Source: Saccoglossus kowalevskii (Eukaryota; Hemichordata; Enteropneusta; Harrimaniidae). Taken from it: a stretch of DNA of 15,786 nucleotides. The notes beneath the pieces are model-generated. The model saw only the letters and a list, made by a program, of their open reading frames with translations, was not told the origin of the DNA and did not search any database. Numbering within the stretch: the first letter of the stretch is position 1; every line of letters begins with the position of its first letter. Both the position numbers and the translations under genes were made by a program. Where the stretch lies: positions 4,588 through 20,373 of the forward strand of contig NW_003124934.1 of the NCBI RefSeq assembly GCF_000003605.2, read 5' to 3'. This document shows positions 7,300 to 15,786 of this stretch, piece after piece.

Positions 7300-9012
7300 C
7301 TTATGCAATCAGCACACCTAACATGACCCCTTTATGCAAATGAGCACACTTCACCTAACATGACCCTTTATGCAAATGAGAACACTTCACCTAACATGAC
7401 TCCTTTATGCAAATGAGAACACTTCACCTAACATGACCCCTTTATGCAAATGAGCACACTTCACCTAACATGACACCTTTATGCAAATGAGAACGCTTCA
7501 TCTAACATGACCCCTTTATGCAAATGAGCACACTTCACCTAACATGACCCTTTATGCAAATGAGAACACTTCACCTAACATGACCCCTTTATGCAAATGA
7601 GCACACTTCACCTAACTTGATACCTTTATGCAAATGAGAACACTTCATTTATCATGACCCCTTTTTTCAAATGATAACGCTTCATCTAACATGACCACTT
7701 TATGCAAATGAGAACACTTCATCTAACATGACCCCCTTTATGGAAATGAAAACACTTCACCTAGCATGCTTTATGGAAATGAAAACACTTAATCTAACAT
7801 GACCCCAAATGCAAATGAAAACACTTCACCTAACATGACCCTTTTATGCAAATGAGAACACTTCACCTAACATGACTCCTTTGTGCAAATGAGAACACTT
7901 CATCTAACATGACGCCTTTATGCAAATGAGAACACTTCACAAAACATGACTCCTTTATGCAAATGAGAACACTTCATCTAACAAAACCCTTTATGCAAAT
8001 GAATACACTTCATCTAATGCAAATGAGAACACTTCATCTAACATGATGCATTTATGCAAATGAGAACACTTCACCTAACATGACTCCTTTATGCAAATGA
8101 GAACACTTCATCTAACATGACCCCTTTATGCAAATGAGAACACTTCACCTAACATGACTCTTTTATGCAAATGAGATCACTTCATCTAACATGACCTCTT
8201 TATACAAATGAGAACACTTTACCTAACATGACCCTTTTATGCAAATGAGAACACTTCACCTAACATGACTGCTTTGTGCAAATGAGAACACTTCATCTAA
8301 CATGACGCCTTTATGCAATTAGAACACTTCATCTAACATGACCCTTTTATGCAAATGAGAACACTTCATCTAACATGACCCCTTTATGCAAATGAGAACA
8401 CTTCATCTAACATGACCCCTTTATGCAAATGAGAACACTTCACCTAACATAACCCTTTTATGCAAATGAGAACACTTCACCTAACATGACTCCTTTATGC
8501 AAATGAGAATACTTCACCTAACATGACGCCTTTATGCAAATGAGAACACTTCACCAAACATGACTCCTTTATGCAAATGAGAACACTTCACCTAACAACC
8601 CTTTATGCAAATGAATACACTTCATCTAATGCAAATGAGAACACTTCATCTAACATGATGCATTTATGCAAATGAGCACACTTCACCTAACATGACTCTT
8701 TATGCAAATGAGATCACTTCATCTAACATGACCCATTTATGCAAATGGAAACACTTCACTTAACATGACTCCTTTATGCAAATGAAAACACTTCATTTAA
8801 TGACCCTTTTATGCAAATGAGATCACTTCATCTAACGTGACCCCTTTATGCAAATGAGAACACTTCACCTAACATGACCCATTTATAGAAACGAAAACAC
8901 TTCATCTAATGATCCCTTTATGCAAATGAATACACTTCATCTAATGCAAATGAGAACACTTCATCTAACATGACCCCTTTTATGCAAGTCACAACACTTC
9001 ACCTAACATGAC
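7300..9012 (+). repeat. 37-bp minisatellite carrying the POU octamer ATGCAAAT, about 48 units
   Basis: The unit reads approximately TTTATGCAAATGAGAACAC followed by TTCACCTAACATGACCCC. The early ATGCAAAT sites are at 7334, 7370, 7407, 7444, 7481, 7518, 7554, 7591 and 7628, at 36-37-bp spacing. By hand I count about 38 exact ATGCAAAT sites in the array, plus one just before it at 7259, all on the plus strand. About ten units have altered forms, for example ATGGAAAT near 7740 and 7775, GTGCAAAT near 7883 and 8277, and ATGCAATT near 8313. ATGCAAAT is the canonical octamer bound by Oct/POU-domain factors (established knowledge). Binding here is inference. Short 24-bp units (TCTAATGCAAATGAG at 8014 and 8627) mark repeated sub-blocks. 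Confidence 0.97.
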
Positions 9013-9244
9013 CTATGACATGTATACATATGTACTTCTCAAGATGATTTTTAGACCAGCATGATTTATTGCTTTGTTCAAAATGAAGTATATATATATT
9101 ATTCAATACAATTCAAACCTGTCCTGCATAATGACTTTAAAAATGTTTCAAATACTATTAGTAATTACTATACTGTGTGTACTATGAAAACACGGCCACA
9201 CTTCTATATATGCATTAGCTATGTCCTAAAACATTAACAAATCT
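9013..9244. other. AT-rich spacer
   Basis: AT-rich with a short (TA)n run near 9090-9098. No gene or array. Confidence 0.55.
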
Positions 9245-9490
9245 GTCAACAATACAGAGTGCAGAAGTTATTTTTAGGGTACATATCCCAAGAGTGGACA
9301 TTTGCACAAGGTATGACAGTCATCTCAAACAGAGGAACAGGGTGGTCATGCCATGTCAGTCAACAATCAATATTCTAGAAGTTATTACAAGTCTTATATC
9401 CCTTGAGTAGACTATTTCTACAAAGTGTGACAGGGAGTCACCTCAGGGTGTCATGCAGTCATCTGTCATCAACACTCTGAGAAGTTTTCC
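9245..9490. repeat. Diverged tandem repeat, about 106-114 bp period, 2.2 copies
   Basis: GTCAACAAT...AGAAGTTATT begins at 9245 and recurs at 9359; a third start, GTCATCAACACTCTGAGAAG, lies at 9465. Internal blocks keep their order: ATATCCCAAGAGTGGAC / ATATCCCTTGAGTAGAC, TATGACAGTCATCTCA / TGTGACAGGGAGTCACCTCA, GGTGGTCATGCCA / GGTGTCATGCAGT. The copies are clearly diverged, so this is an old duplication. Confidence 0.75.
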
Positions 9491-9585
9491 AGTATAATCA
9501 GTGCATAATAGGAAGTCATATGGTAGGAGTAGACTGGAATAACAACGCATTCAATTTGAAGTGATTGGTAAGTACTTTCAGATTC

Positions 9586-9760
9586 TGCATGTGCACACTA
9601 TTAGCAATTAGTATTAGCAATATTAGTAGCGAATACACTTACATATATTACAAAGGTGTTTAGTCAATTTAATTCATATTTTAATGATTTAGTAAAAAAT
9701 AAATGTAATTTTTGGTTTAGATGCACTTCAATTAGAGTAAATACAGTGCCAATTTAATTC
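9586..9760 (+). repeat. Diverged dispersed repeat, copy B (empty MITE site)
   Basis: This is the partner of 3405-3547. At the point where copy A is interrupted by the MITE, this copy reads AGAGTAAATACAGTGCC (9734-9750), with a single TA at 9742-9743, while copy A reads AGAGCAAACTA, the element, then TACAGTATAA. Downstream similarity is weaker. Family unknown. Confidence 0.6.
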
Positions 9761-10251
9761 ATATAGTAAATGTTGCTTCTTGTTTAAATGTTGAATAATC
9801 TGATGGATGGAATGGAAGAACTACATTGTACAAAAATATGACAGAAACAATTACAGGGATATCTTTCAATATACTATTTCATAATTCAACATTTTGCTAG
9901 TCCAATAAAGTGCACTGGTCAGCATACATTTTGACAAATGATATAAAAAATGTGTGGTTGACATGTGATTGACAGATGCTGTATAGTGTTGTTGTATTCC
10001 CATGGTAGTTATATCGCATGTAGGAAATGATCAAGTTCATCAATTCATTTATTGCTTTTCAACTCAAAATTTAATGCACATACCATACAATGCATTTAGA
10101 TTATTATTATTATTAGTTCAAGAATACGCTTGAAGAGATTAGATAAATGCAATACTACTTTTCACTATTAGGTACTTGTTGAAATATGCAAAGTACCTTG
10201 AGTATTACATTTACATAAAGACAAATAAAACAATTTCTATTACATAATAAT
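9761..10251. other. AT-rich non-coding stretch
   Basis: No gene. A short (TTA)n microsatellite lies at about 10100-10115. Confidence 0.55.
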
Positions 10252-10563
10252 AGAGCTATAAATAAATAAATAATAGAACTATAAATAAACAAATAAATAA
10301 GTAAATAATAGAACTATAAATAAACAAATAAATAAGTAAATAATAGAGCTATAAATAAGTAAATAATAGAACTATAAATAAACAAATAAATAAGTAAATA
10401 ATAGAACTATAAATAAACAAATAAATAAGTAAATAATAGAGCTATAAATAAGTAAATAATAGAACTATAAATAAACAAATAAATAAGTAAATAATAGAAC
10501 TATAAATAAACAAATAAATAAGTAAATAATAGAGCTATAAATAAATAAGTAAATAATAGAACT
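10252..10563. repeat. AT-rich minisatellite with a 93-bp higher-order period
   Basis: The markers TAGAACTATAAATAAAC and TAGAGCTATAAATAAGT alternate in a fixed pattern. With the G of TAG(A)A/GCT as reference, sites fall at 10276 and 10311 (GAACT), 10346 (GAGCT), 10369 and 10404 (GAACT), 10439 (GAGCT), 10462 and 10497 (GAACT), 10532 (GAGCT), then 10559 (GAACT). Spacings are 35, 35, 23, repeated three times, with the last 27, giving a 93-bp block repeated almost perfectly. The array is built from TAAA-rich words and has a degenerate unit at its left edge (10254). Confidence 0.95.
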
Positions 10564-11790
10564 ACCGAGGTATTATACAATATCTATAAATATGTTCAAA
10601 ATCATCATAAATAGCTTTTAATAATTTTACTAACATTAATATTAAACATGTAATTCTCAATCATATTTGACTCCCTTGGTGAGTATTATTCTCTACAGAC
10701 CTATATCAAGCACTATATATTATGTATCAACTGAAATAAAACCACTTGAAATCAGTCAACAATGAAATTAACACTGAGGTCAGAGAATGATAAATACGAT
10801 AAGACGCCAGATATTAATAGGAAATATCATTAGTAGAAAAGGAAATTGCATTTTTTTTATTACATACTTGTGTGACAGCGAAGAAATATTAGTTAATAGA
10901 AATTAATTTTCATAAAATTTGTATGAGCTGTACCACATGTTTTTTTATCCAGGTAATACTGAGCTGAAATTACTTTAGCTTGTTGCACCAAATGAGTAAA
11001 CAAATGGCTATATGTCATGTGATATGTCATGTGACATAGCACATATTTATGATAATGGATGCAAATACATGCAGCTAGAAAAATAAATTTTTGAATATGA
11101 ACAGAATGAACAGATCATTCTGGTTCAGTGATACATGAAATAAAAAAAGAAAATGACGAAAAAAAACTCATTTTGGGACAGAAATTATGAACAGGTGAAT
11201 AAATGAACAAGTGAATAAAACCTCAGTTTTCAACTTTGACAGGAAGTTAATTTTAAACATCGATTCTCAAATATATTACACATTATTCTTTTTCTCACCA
11301 ATCTATAGAACCTAATTGTTTTCATTTTATTATATCACTCAAAGATAAAGAAGTGTTGTTTGCTGTCGTTATTATTAAATATATGTAAATATTTATATAT
11401 CATCCCTCGGTACCCTAAACAAGTGTGACATCATCACAAACAAGTGAATCCATGTGAAGCAATCGTTTTCATCCGAGCCACAGGTGAGGAGGGATACACC
11501 TATACAAGGAGTTATGAGTCCAAGATGACTCCATGAGTAAGGAATACTGGGGGATTATACATTTATCATACGTGTATTCTAGACAGAGTCCATGAAGTGT
11601 AGACAAAATATACATGTAAAACCTATGCTGAAAGTTCTAGCTGTGATAATACTAATCTTAATGTAGACTTCCAGGCATCTTGTATCATCAAATTTTCCAT
11701 TAAAAATTAATAAGATAGCTAAAAAGAAGACTATATCAGATAAATTCAATTGAAACAGATTTGGGGCATGCATGTTTAGAGATGCTCTCC
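10564..11790. other. AT-rich non-coding stretch
   Basis: No supported gene. Two tandem TCATGTGA words at 11015-11022 and 11027-11034 are listed separately. A slightly GC-richer patch lies at 11400-11560. There ATGAGTCCA and ATGACTCCA occur 15-20 bp apart, but no coding or RNA signature is seen. Confidence 0.5.
11015..11034. promoter_or_regulatory. Two tandem TCATGTGA (M-box-like) words
   Basis: ATGTCATGTGA occurs twice, 12 bp apart, and the second is followed by CA, making GTCATGTGAC. TCATGTGA is the pattern bound by MITF/TFE/USF-type bHLH-zip factors (established knowledge). There is no gene nearby to regulate, so a functional role is speculative; it may be a simple 12-bp duplication. Confidence 0.25.
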
Positions 11791-12485
11791 CTGCAGCTTC
11801 AAATATCAAAGATAGCATCATCGATATCACACTGCAGCTTTAGTCTTCAAAGACAGATTACCAATATTATGCTGCAGCTTCAGTCTCCAAAGACAGCATC
11901 ACTGATATCATGCTGCAGCTTCAGTCTTCAAAGACAGCATCACTGATATCATGCTGCAGCTTCAGTCTCCAAAAACGGCATCATCGATATGATGCTGCAG
12001 CTTCAGTCTTCAAAGACAGCATCACAGATATCATGCTGCAGCTTCAGTCTCCAAAGACAGCATCACCAATATGATGCTGCAGCTTCATTCTTCAAAGACC
12101 GCATCACCAATATCATGCTGCAGCTTCAGTCTCCAAAGACGGCATCACAGATATCATACTGCAGCTTCAGTCTCCAAAGACGGCATCAGCGATATCATAC
12201 TGCTCCTCCAGTCTTCAAAGACAGCATCACTGATATCACACTGCAGCTTCTGTCTCCAAAGACGGCATCACTGATATCATACTGCAGCACCAGTCTTCAA
12301 AGACGGCATCACGGATATCATGCTGCAGCTTTAGTCTTCAAAGACGGCATCACTGATATCATACTGAAGCTTCAGTCTTCAAAGACGGCATCACTGATAT
12401 CATACTGAAGCTTTAGTCTTCAAAGACGGCATCACTGATATCATGCTGCAGCTTTAGTCTTCAAAGACAGCATCACCAATATGAT
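11791..12485. repeat. 41-bp minisatellite, 17 units
   Basis: CTGCAG or a variant recurs at 11791, 11832, 11872, 11913, 11954, 11995, 12036, 12077, 12118, 12159, 12200, 12241, 12282, 12323, 12364, 12405 and 12446. All spacings are 41 bp except one of 40. The unit is roughly CTGCAGCTTCAGTCTTCAAA then GACAGCATCACTGATATCATG. Fourteen of 17 units keep CTGCAG and about twelve keep GATATC. Since 41 is not a multiple of three and the plus strand of the unit lacks stops, long plus-strand frames (for example 11989-12408) read the repeat in all three phases. That is an artefact, not a protein. Confidence 0.97.
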
Positions 12486-12506
12486 ATATTATATATATTA
12501 TTATTG
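12482..12506. repeat. AT microsatellite
   Basis: A short (AT)n/(TTA)n run directly abuts the end of the 41-bp array. Confidence 0.8.
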
Positions 12507-12780
12507 CAGCAAATCATCAAGATACATGAAATACTACAAATATCAGGAATTCTCTGTCTAAAGAACATTTTCATTGAATGCGCTACATAGAGCAAATACA
12601 GTACATGTATTTACTAGGAAACTGGTCAAAATTTTCACTGGTTTCTGTTATTTATTCATATCACAAAATTTTACTATATGATACATGTATGGGATGAAAA
12701 AGTAATATATTATAATTGATACATGTATGAAATCTAACATTGTGAAATCATTTCAAAAAAGTTATAATAGCTTCCACCTT
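12507..12780. other. AT-rich non-coding stretch
   Basis: No gene. GATACATGTATG occurs twice (near 12680 and 12719) about 39 bp apart. ACATGTA words are frequent. Confidence 0.5.
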
Positions 12781-12787
12781 ATACAAT

Positions 12788-12815
12788 GGGAGGTTATCTC
12801 CCACAATGCATTGCA
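12788..12815 (+). promoter_or_regulatory. Candidate Staf/ZNF143 site next to a GGGAG...CTCCC hairpin
   Basis: CTCCCACAATGCATTGCA (12798-12815) fits the degenerate Staf/ZNF143 consensus YWCCCRNMATSCMYYRCR, as I recall it, at all positions. It is immediately followed by AAT, making TTGCAAAT, one base from the octamer. In vertebrates Staf and octamer sites together form distal elements of snRNA-type promoters (established knowledge). No snRNA-like gene, PSE or TATA arrangement was recognised here. The site's 5' half overlaps an inverted repeat, GGGAG (12788-12792) with CTCCC (12798-12802). Confidence 0.35.
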
Positions 12816-13300
12816 AATATGTCCAGTAACATGCTTAGTCGTCCACAATTTGAATTTGGTTCAAACTGCAAACAAATTTGTTATAAACAGTATGACTGCA
12901 GTAGATAATATCATGTCTTCTTTGCAGGGAGTTGTGGGGATCTGATGAATCGCTCTCAAGGCACAAAACATGCATGCTAGTGGGATATCGGAGATGAGAT
13001 GAAAAGTAAAAGTCATGTCTATTGAAAGACAGTCCTCTGAAGACACAGATGTGTAATGCTCTCCACACCCACTATAATTGCCTGAACAATCCACTAAATG
13101 TTATGGAGAACTGTGTAGACGGCACGCACTGAGTCTCCATGCTGCGAATGTGGTTGAACTGAATACAGAAATCCAAAAATTTACGATCTGCCCCAGGTAG
13201 CTGTGCATGTCTAGATGTAATAAACTGTTGGAAAGAAGTTTTAAAAACTCTCCACTGCATTATGGGATAGCATTTCACAAGTAAGGTCAATCTAGTGTAA
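12816..13300. other. Less AT-rich region of unknown nature
   Basis: Base composition is noticeably more balanced than in the flanks. Three minus-strand frames (13290-13072, 13094-12861, 13068-12835) follow one another with frame changes. I cannot link their products to a family, and at least one starts at GTG. A reverse-oriented CCCATAATGC core (plus-strand GCATTATGGG, 13257-13266) mirrors the site at 12798-12815. The region might be an untranslated exon, a decayed element or a non-coding transcript; I cannot tell. Confidence 0.35.
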
Positions 13301-13384
13301 TATTTGACTAATGACAGGATATAACATGGGCATCTTCAATAAATGTGTACCGGGGTAAATAATGACATTATATTAGTACCATTA

Positions 13385-13500
13385 TTTTGTGGTGGTTTTG
13401 GTAATGATAGTAGCAGCCATTGTGGTGGGAATGCAGCATGGCCATTGTGGTTTGTGGTAATGGTGGCCATGGAGGTGATGGTTTGCTTGCTACCATACAC
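13385..13500. repeat. Degenerate TGGTGG-rich tract
   Basis: Degenerate repeats of GCCATTGTGGT (near 13417 and 13441) and GCCATGGAGGT (near 13467), with GGTAATG words between them, make this short stretch G/T-rich on the plus strand. It looks like a decayed short tandem repeat. A TTG-initiated frame crosses it and is not a gene. Confidence 0.55.
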
Positions 13501-15180
13501 GTAAAAGTAATCAAAAATGTTATCAATATTATATTTTGTTTGTCTAGTTCAATTTTTGCATTTAATTTTGATAAAAATTTAAATACGAATATTTACAGCA
13601 AAATTTTGGTGGGAAAAATGTTTGTGAAATGGAAAACGCTTAGAGCATGAACAAAATAATGAAATTTTGCTTGCGTGCTTGTGTCTAAAATCATCTACAT
13701 TACGTAGGTATGCGTAACTTACGGCAGTATGTATAGCTTTAAGCTAGAGTGGTTTTTCACAAAAGTTTTGCGATTTACAATTTTTTTTTTTTAAGAATAA
13801 ATATGATCAGGCATCCTTATATTCAATATCTCAAATGCAGACAGCATGTAGGTATGAAAGAACCAATACAAAAGAATTCTCCTGCGTAGAAAATGTCTTT
13901 GTGTTACAATTGCACACTGTCTATTTATACATGAATAGCAGAATAATGAAAAAAGCATCGAGACGTAACAACTTAAACAATTATTTTGAAATGACTCTTC
14001 ACTGATGAGTGAGTCTAATACATTTTTAGATGATGAAAAACAAATTTGATAACATGACAGGTATTGATATATTGAAGGTCTTTATTTAGGCAACAAGTGT
14101 GTTCTTGACATGCGTTAGAGACCTGAATATTAAAAAATATGTGGAAAAAATGCTGCGTAGTTTGGAAAGACATTGCAGGTTACAATATCACATGCTATAT
14201 TTGTTCATTCTTGAACGGTTGTGACAATCACTAGAATCGTCTGGTAAATATCTATCTCCATGAATCACACAACTACATGTACGTGACAGGTAAACGCCGC
14301 AAAATCCTGAGATAGTTACATTTATTTGGTTCATTTGTTTGTACATGTAAACGCAAAAGTCAGTGAACAAGCCTACTAGTTGCTGATGAAATTGGGGAAA
14401 ATATTGGAAAAATTATGTAAATAAGTACATGTAAATAACGGAAAAAGTACAATGACCTAATTATTTGTGTTCAGTCCCATACATGTACAGTGTGTATGTC
14501 TATAAGTGTAAATATTGAAATATTCATGCTTTAATCTGACAGGTTTTAACAAATTGAAAGATTATGCTGGTAGTCGTGGGAAATGGGAAATGGGAATAAA
14601 AAAAATATGGTATCGGTGTTGTACAACAAAGTAAAAAATATTCAAATTTAGCAAACTGCTAAAGGGCCTATGCTATTATTTATTATTTATTAAGGAGTAT
14701 ATTGTAGCATATAGATATTTGCAATGCATGTTGGACTCTGGATTTATCTTTTGTTTTCTAATAATTTAAAATCCTAAAAGTCTATTTGTTCTATATTTAG
14801 TCTAAGAAATGACATGGGTTTAAAATAGTTTGTATTGATATTACAAATGTATACACTGTAAGAGTGCAAGTAGCATTGTAAAGTCTATAAATAAATCTCA
14901 GGAATTAAAATAGTTTCAGATGCTGTCAATTAATAAAGTTCATTTTGTCAGTTTATGTGGAAAGGAAATTAATAATCAAATATTGGTTTTTAGGACGAAA
15001 ATGTATTGCAGTTAGATATGGTGGATATTGGTTGATAACAAAAACTAAACTACAGAACCTAGTTATAAATATAGACTTAATCAATATTCAGACATTGGAA
15101 AGGTTTCTACCAAGATTTACCTGTAATACTTCAGTGTATTTTTAACACATTGATTGAGTCTCATACAAATAAAGGTAATA
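13501..15180. other. AT-rich non-coding stretch
   Basis: No supported gene. Minor items: an 11-base T run near 13783-13793; GGGAAAT repeated 2.6 times at 14578-14597; TATTATTTATTATTTATT near 14675-14692. Frames at 14188-14370 (minus) and 14945-15145 (plus, TTG start) have no recognisable similarity. Confidence 0.5.
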
Positions 15181-15183
15181 TAT

Positions 15184-15571
15184 ACGTCAATGTAAACATT
15201 GCATTTTAAACTAAAATGGCAATGGATTGGAAACCATCATATGACGTACACATTAAGTCAGTCACCTAGCACCCTCATAAGTAGAATTCCATATAATGTA
15301 AAATCAGGAAACCAGTGTTAGCTGATTCAATACACAGAGCATCAGTATACAATCATTTCCCAGAAAGAAGCTGTCATTACTAAGACTAATTGACCCAGCT
15401 TATTGACAGGGAAATGCTGTTTAAGGGAAAATATTAAATGACGCACTAAACAGTTAATTGCTTGAATTCAGTTTGTGACGTTTAATCTGTCTTGAATTTT
15501 AAAATGTGTTTATTTTGCATTAGAGATAGCGTACAAGTGACTCTTGACGTTGGAGTGTTTGTTAACGTCAA
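15184..15571. promoter_or_regulatory. Cluster of CRE-like TGACGT words with an inverted pair
   Basis: TGACGT occurs on the plus strand at 15242-15247, 15476-15481 and 15545-15550, and on the minus strand at 15184-15189 and 15565-15570. A TGACGC variant lies at 15439-15444. The last two exact sites form an inverted repeat, TTGACGTT (15544-15551) and AACGTCAA (15564-15571), with a 12-base spacer. TGACGT is the CREB/ATF half-site (established knowledge). Regulatory function is inference, since no gene is visible in the window. Confidence 0.3.
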
Positions 15572-15786
15572 ACTCAAGTATTACTAACAAAAGAGTCAGA
15601 AAGAGTGCATGAGGAAAATGTCTATACGCTAAAATAGATATTGTCAAGTGTTTGAAAACTTCCAGAGAGAGAGAGAGAAAGCGAGACTATTTTGGGTATA
15701 TTCACATCCACAGTCATGGGCAAAAGCATATACTTTGTACAAATACGTATGTCATATTTATGTAAGCATATTGTACACTGTAAACT
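15572..15786. other. AT-rich stretch with a GA microsatellite
   Basis: A (GA)n run occupies about 15664-15679. Nothing else is seen up to the window edge. Confidence 0.6.

Noticed and set aside
7300-9012. CRISPR-like array
   Set aside because: The sequence between conserved cores is itself repeated rather than unique, so this is a tandem minisatellite. The context is eukaryotic.
4697-10709. Shared word AGACCTATATCAA at 4726 and 10697
   Set aside because: The match does not extend into the flanks, so it is probably chance in AT-rich sequence.
11761-12408. Overlapping plus-strand frames of up to 139 codons
   Set aside because: They are the 41-bp minisatellite read in rotating phases. No sequence outside the repeat contributes a domain.
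12941-13040. Possible C/D-box snoRNA (TGATGA then CTGA about 95 bases later)
   Set aside because: No terminal stem pairs the sequences flanking the two boxes, and no convincing internal C'/D' boxes were found.
12835-13290. Consecutive minus-strand frames suggesting a gene with frameshifts or introns
   Set aside because: No family recognised, at least one start is GTG, and no clear splice-site chain joins them. Kept only as a region of unknown nature.

Overview
This window looks like intergenic or intronic DNA from an animal genome. The best guess is a lophotrochozoan, probably a bivalve mollusc. Evidence: roughly two-thirds A+T by eye, abundant minisatellites and microsatellites, no bacterial-style gene packing, a small terminal-inverted-repeat (MITE-like) transposon, and fold-back elements of a composition (TTTATTTTCGC / GCGAAAAT / CCAGTGAA motifs) that I associate from general knowledge with bivalve genomes. 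The word TACATGTA is also frequent. The taxon is an inference; no coding gene anchors it. I found no protein-coding gene, rRNA or tRNA that I can support. The longer open frames are A/T-biased random frames, frames starting at TTG or GTG, or frames running through tandem repeats.

Layout. 1-600: featureless AT-rich DNA. 659-1066: a diverged 59-bp duplication, then a 29-bp minisatellite of 9 units. 1988-2164: a fold-back element. 2685-2715: a C18-A13 homopolymer junction. 3405-3547: an old dispersed repeat, interrupted by a GC-rich 326-bp MITE at 3550-3875 with a TA target duplication. A diverged second copy of the dispersed repeat at 9586-9760 shows the matching empty site. 4342-4536: a second fold-back element. 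4874-4977: a perfect 51-bp duplication. 5935-5955: a perfect 21-bp palindrome.

The main body is a cluster of four unrelated arrays. 6290-7185 is a 57-bp minisatellite with higher-order structure. 7300-9012 is a 37-bp minisatellite of about 48 units, and nearly every unit carries the POU-factor octamer ATGCAAAT. 10252-10563 is an AT-rich array with a 93-bp higher-order period (35+35+23). 11791-12485 is a 41-bp array of 17 units, each with two short palindromes (CTGCAG and GATATC). A diverged ~110-bp tandem repeat lies at 9245-9490.

After the arrays, 12780-13290 is less AT-rich. It opens with a sequence matching the Staf/ZNF143 consensus as I recall it, and has a partial inverted match about 460 bp away. 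The last 2.4 kb is mostly unremarkable AT-rich DNA, except for a cluster of CRE-like TGACGT words at 15184-15570.

The most noteworthy signal is the octamer array: about 39 exact POU-type sites in one orientation at a nearly constant 37-bp pitch. It could be a transcription-factor-binding array or simply a neutral satellite that contains this word. Sequence alone cannot decide.
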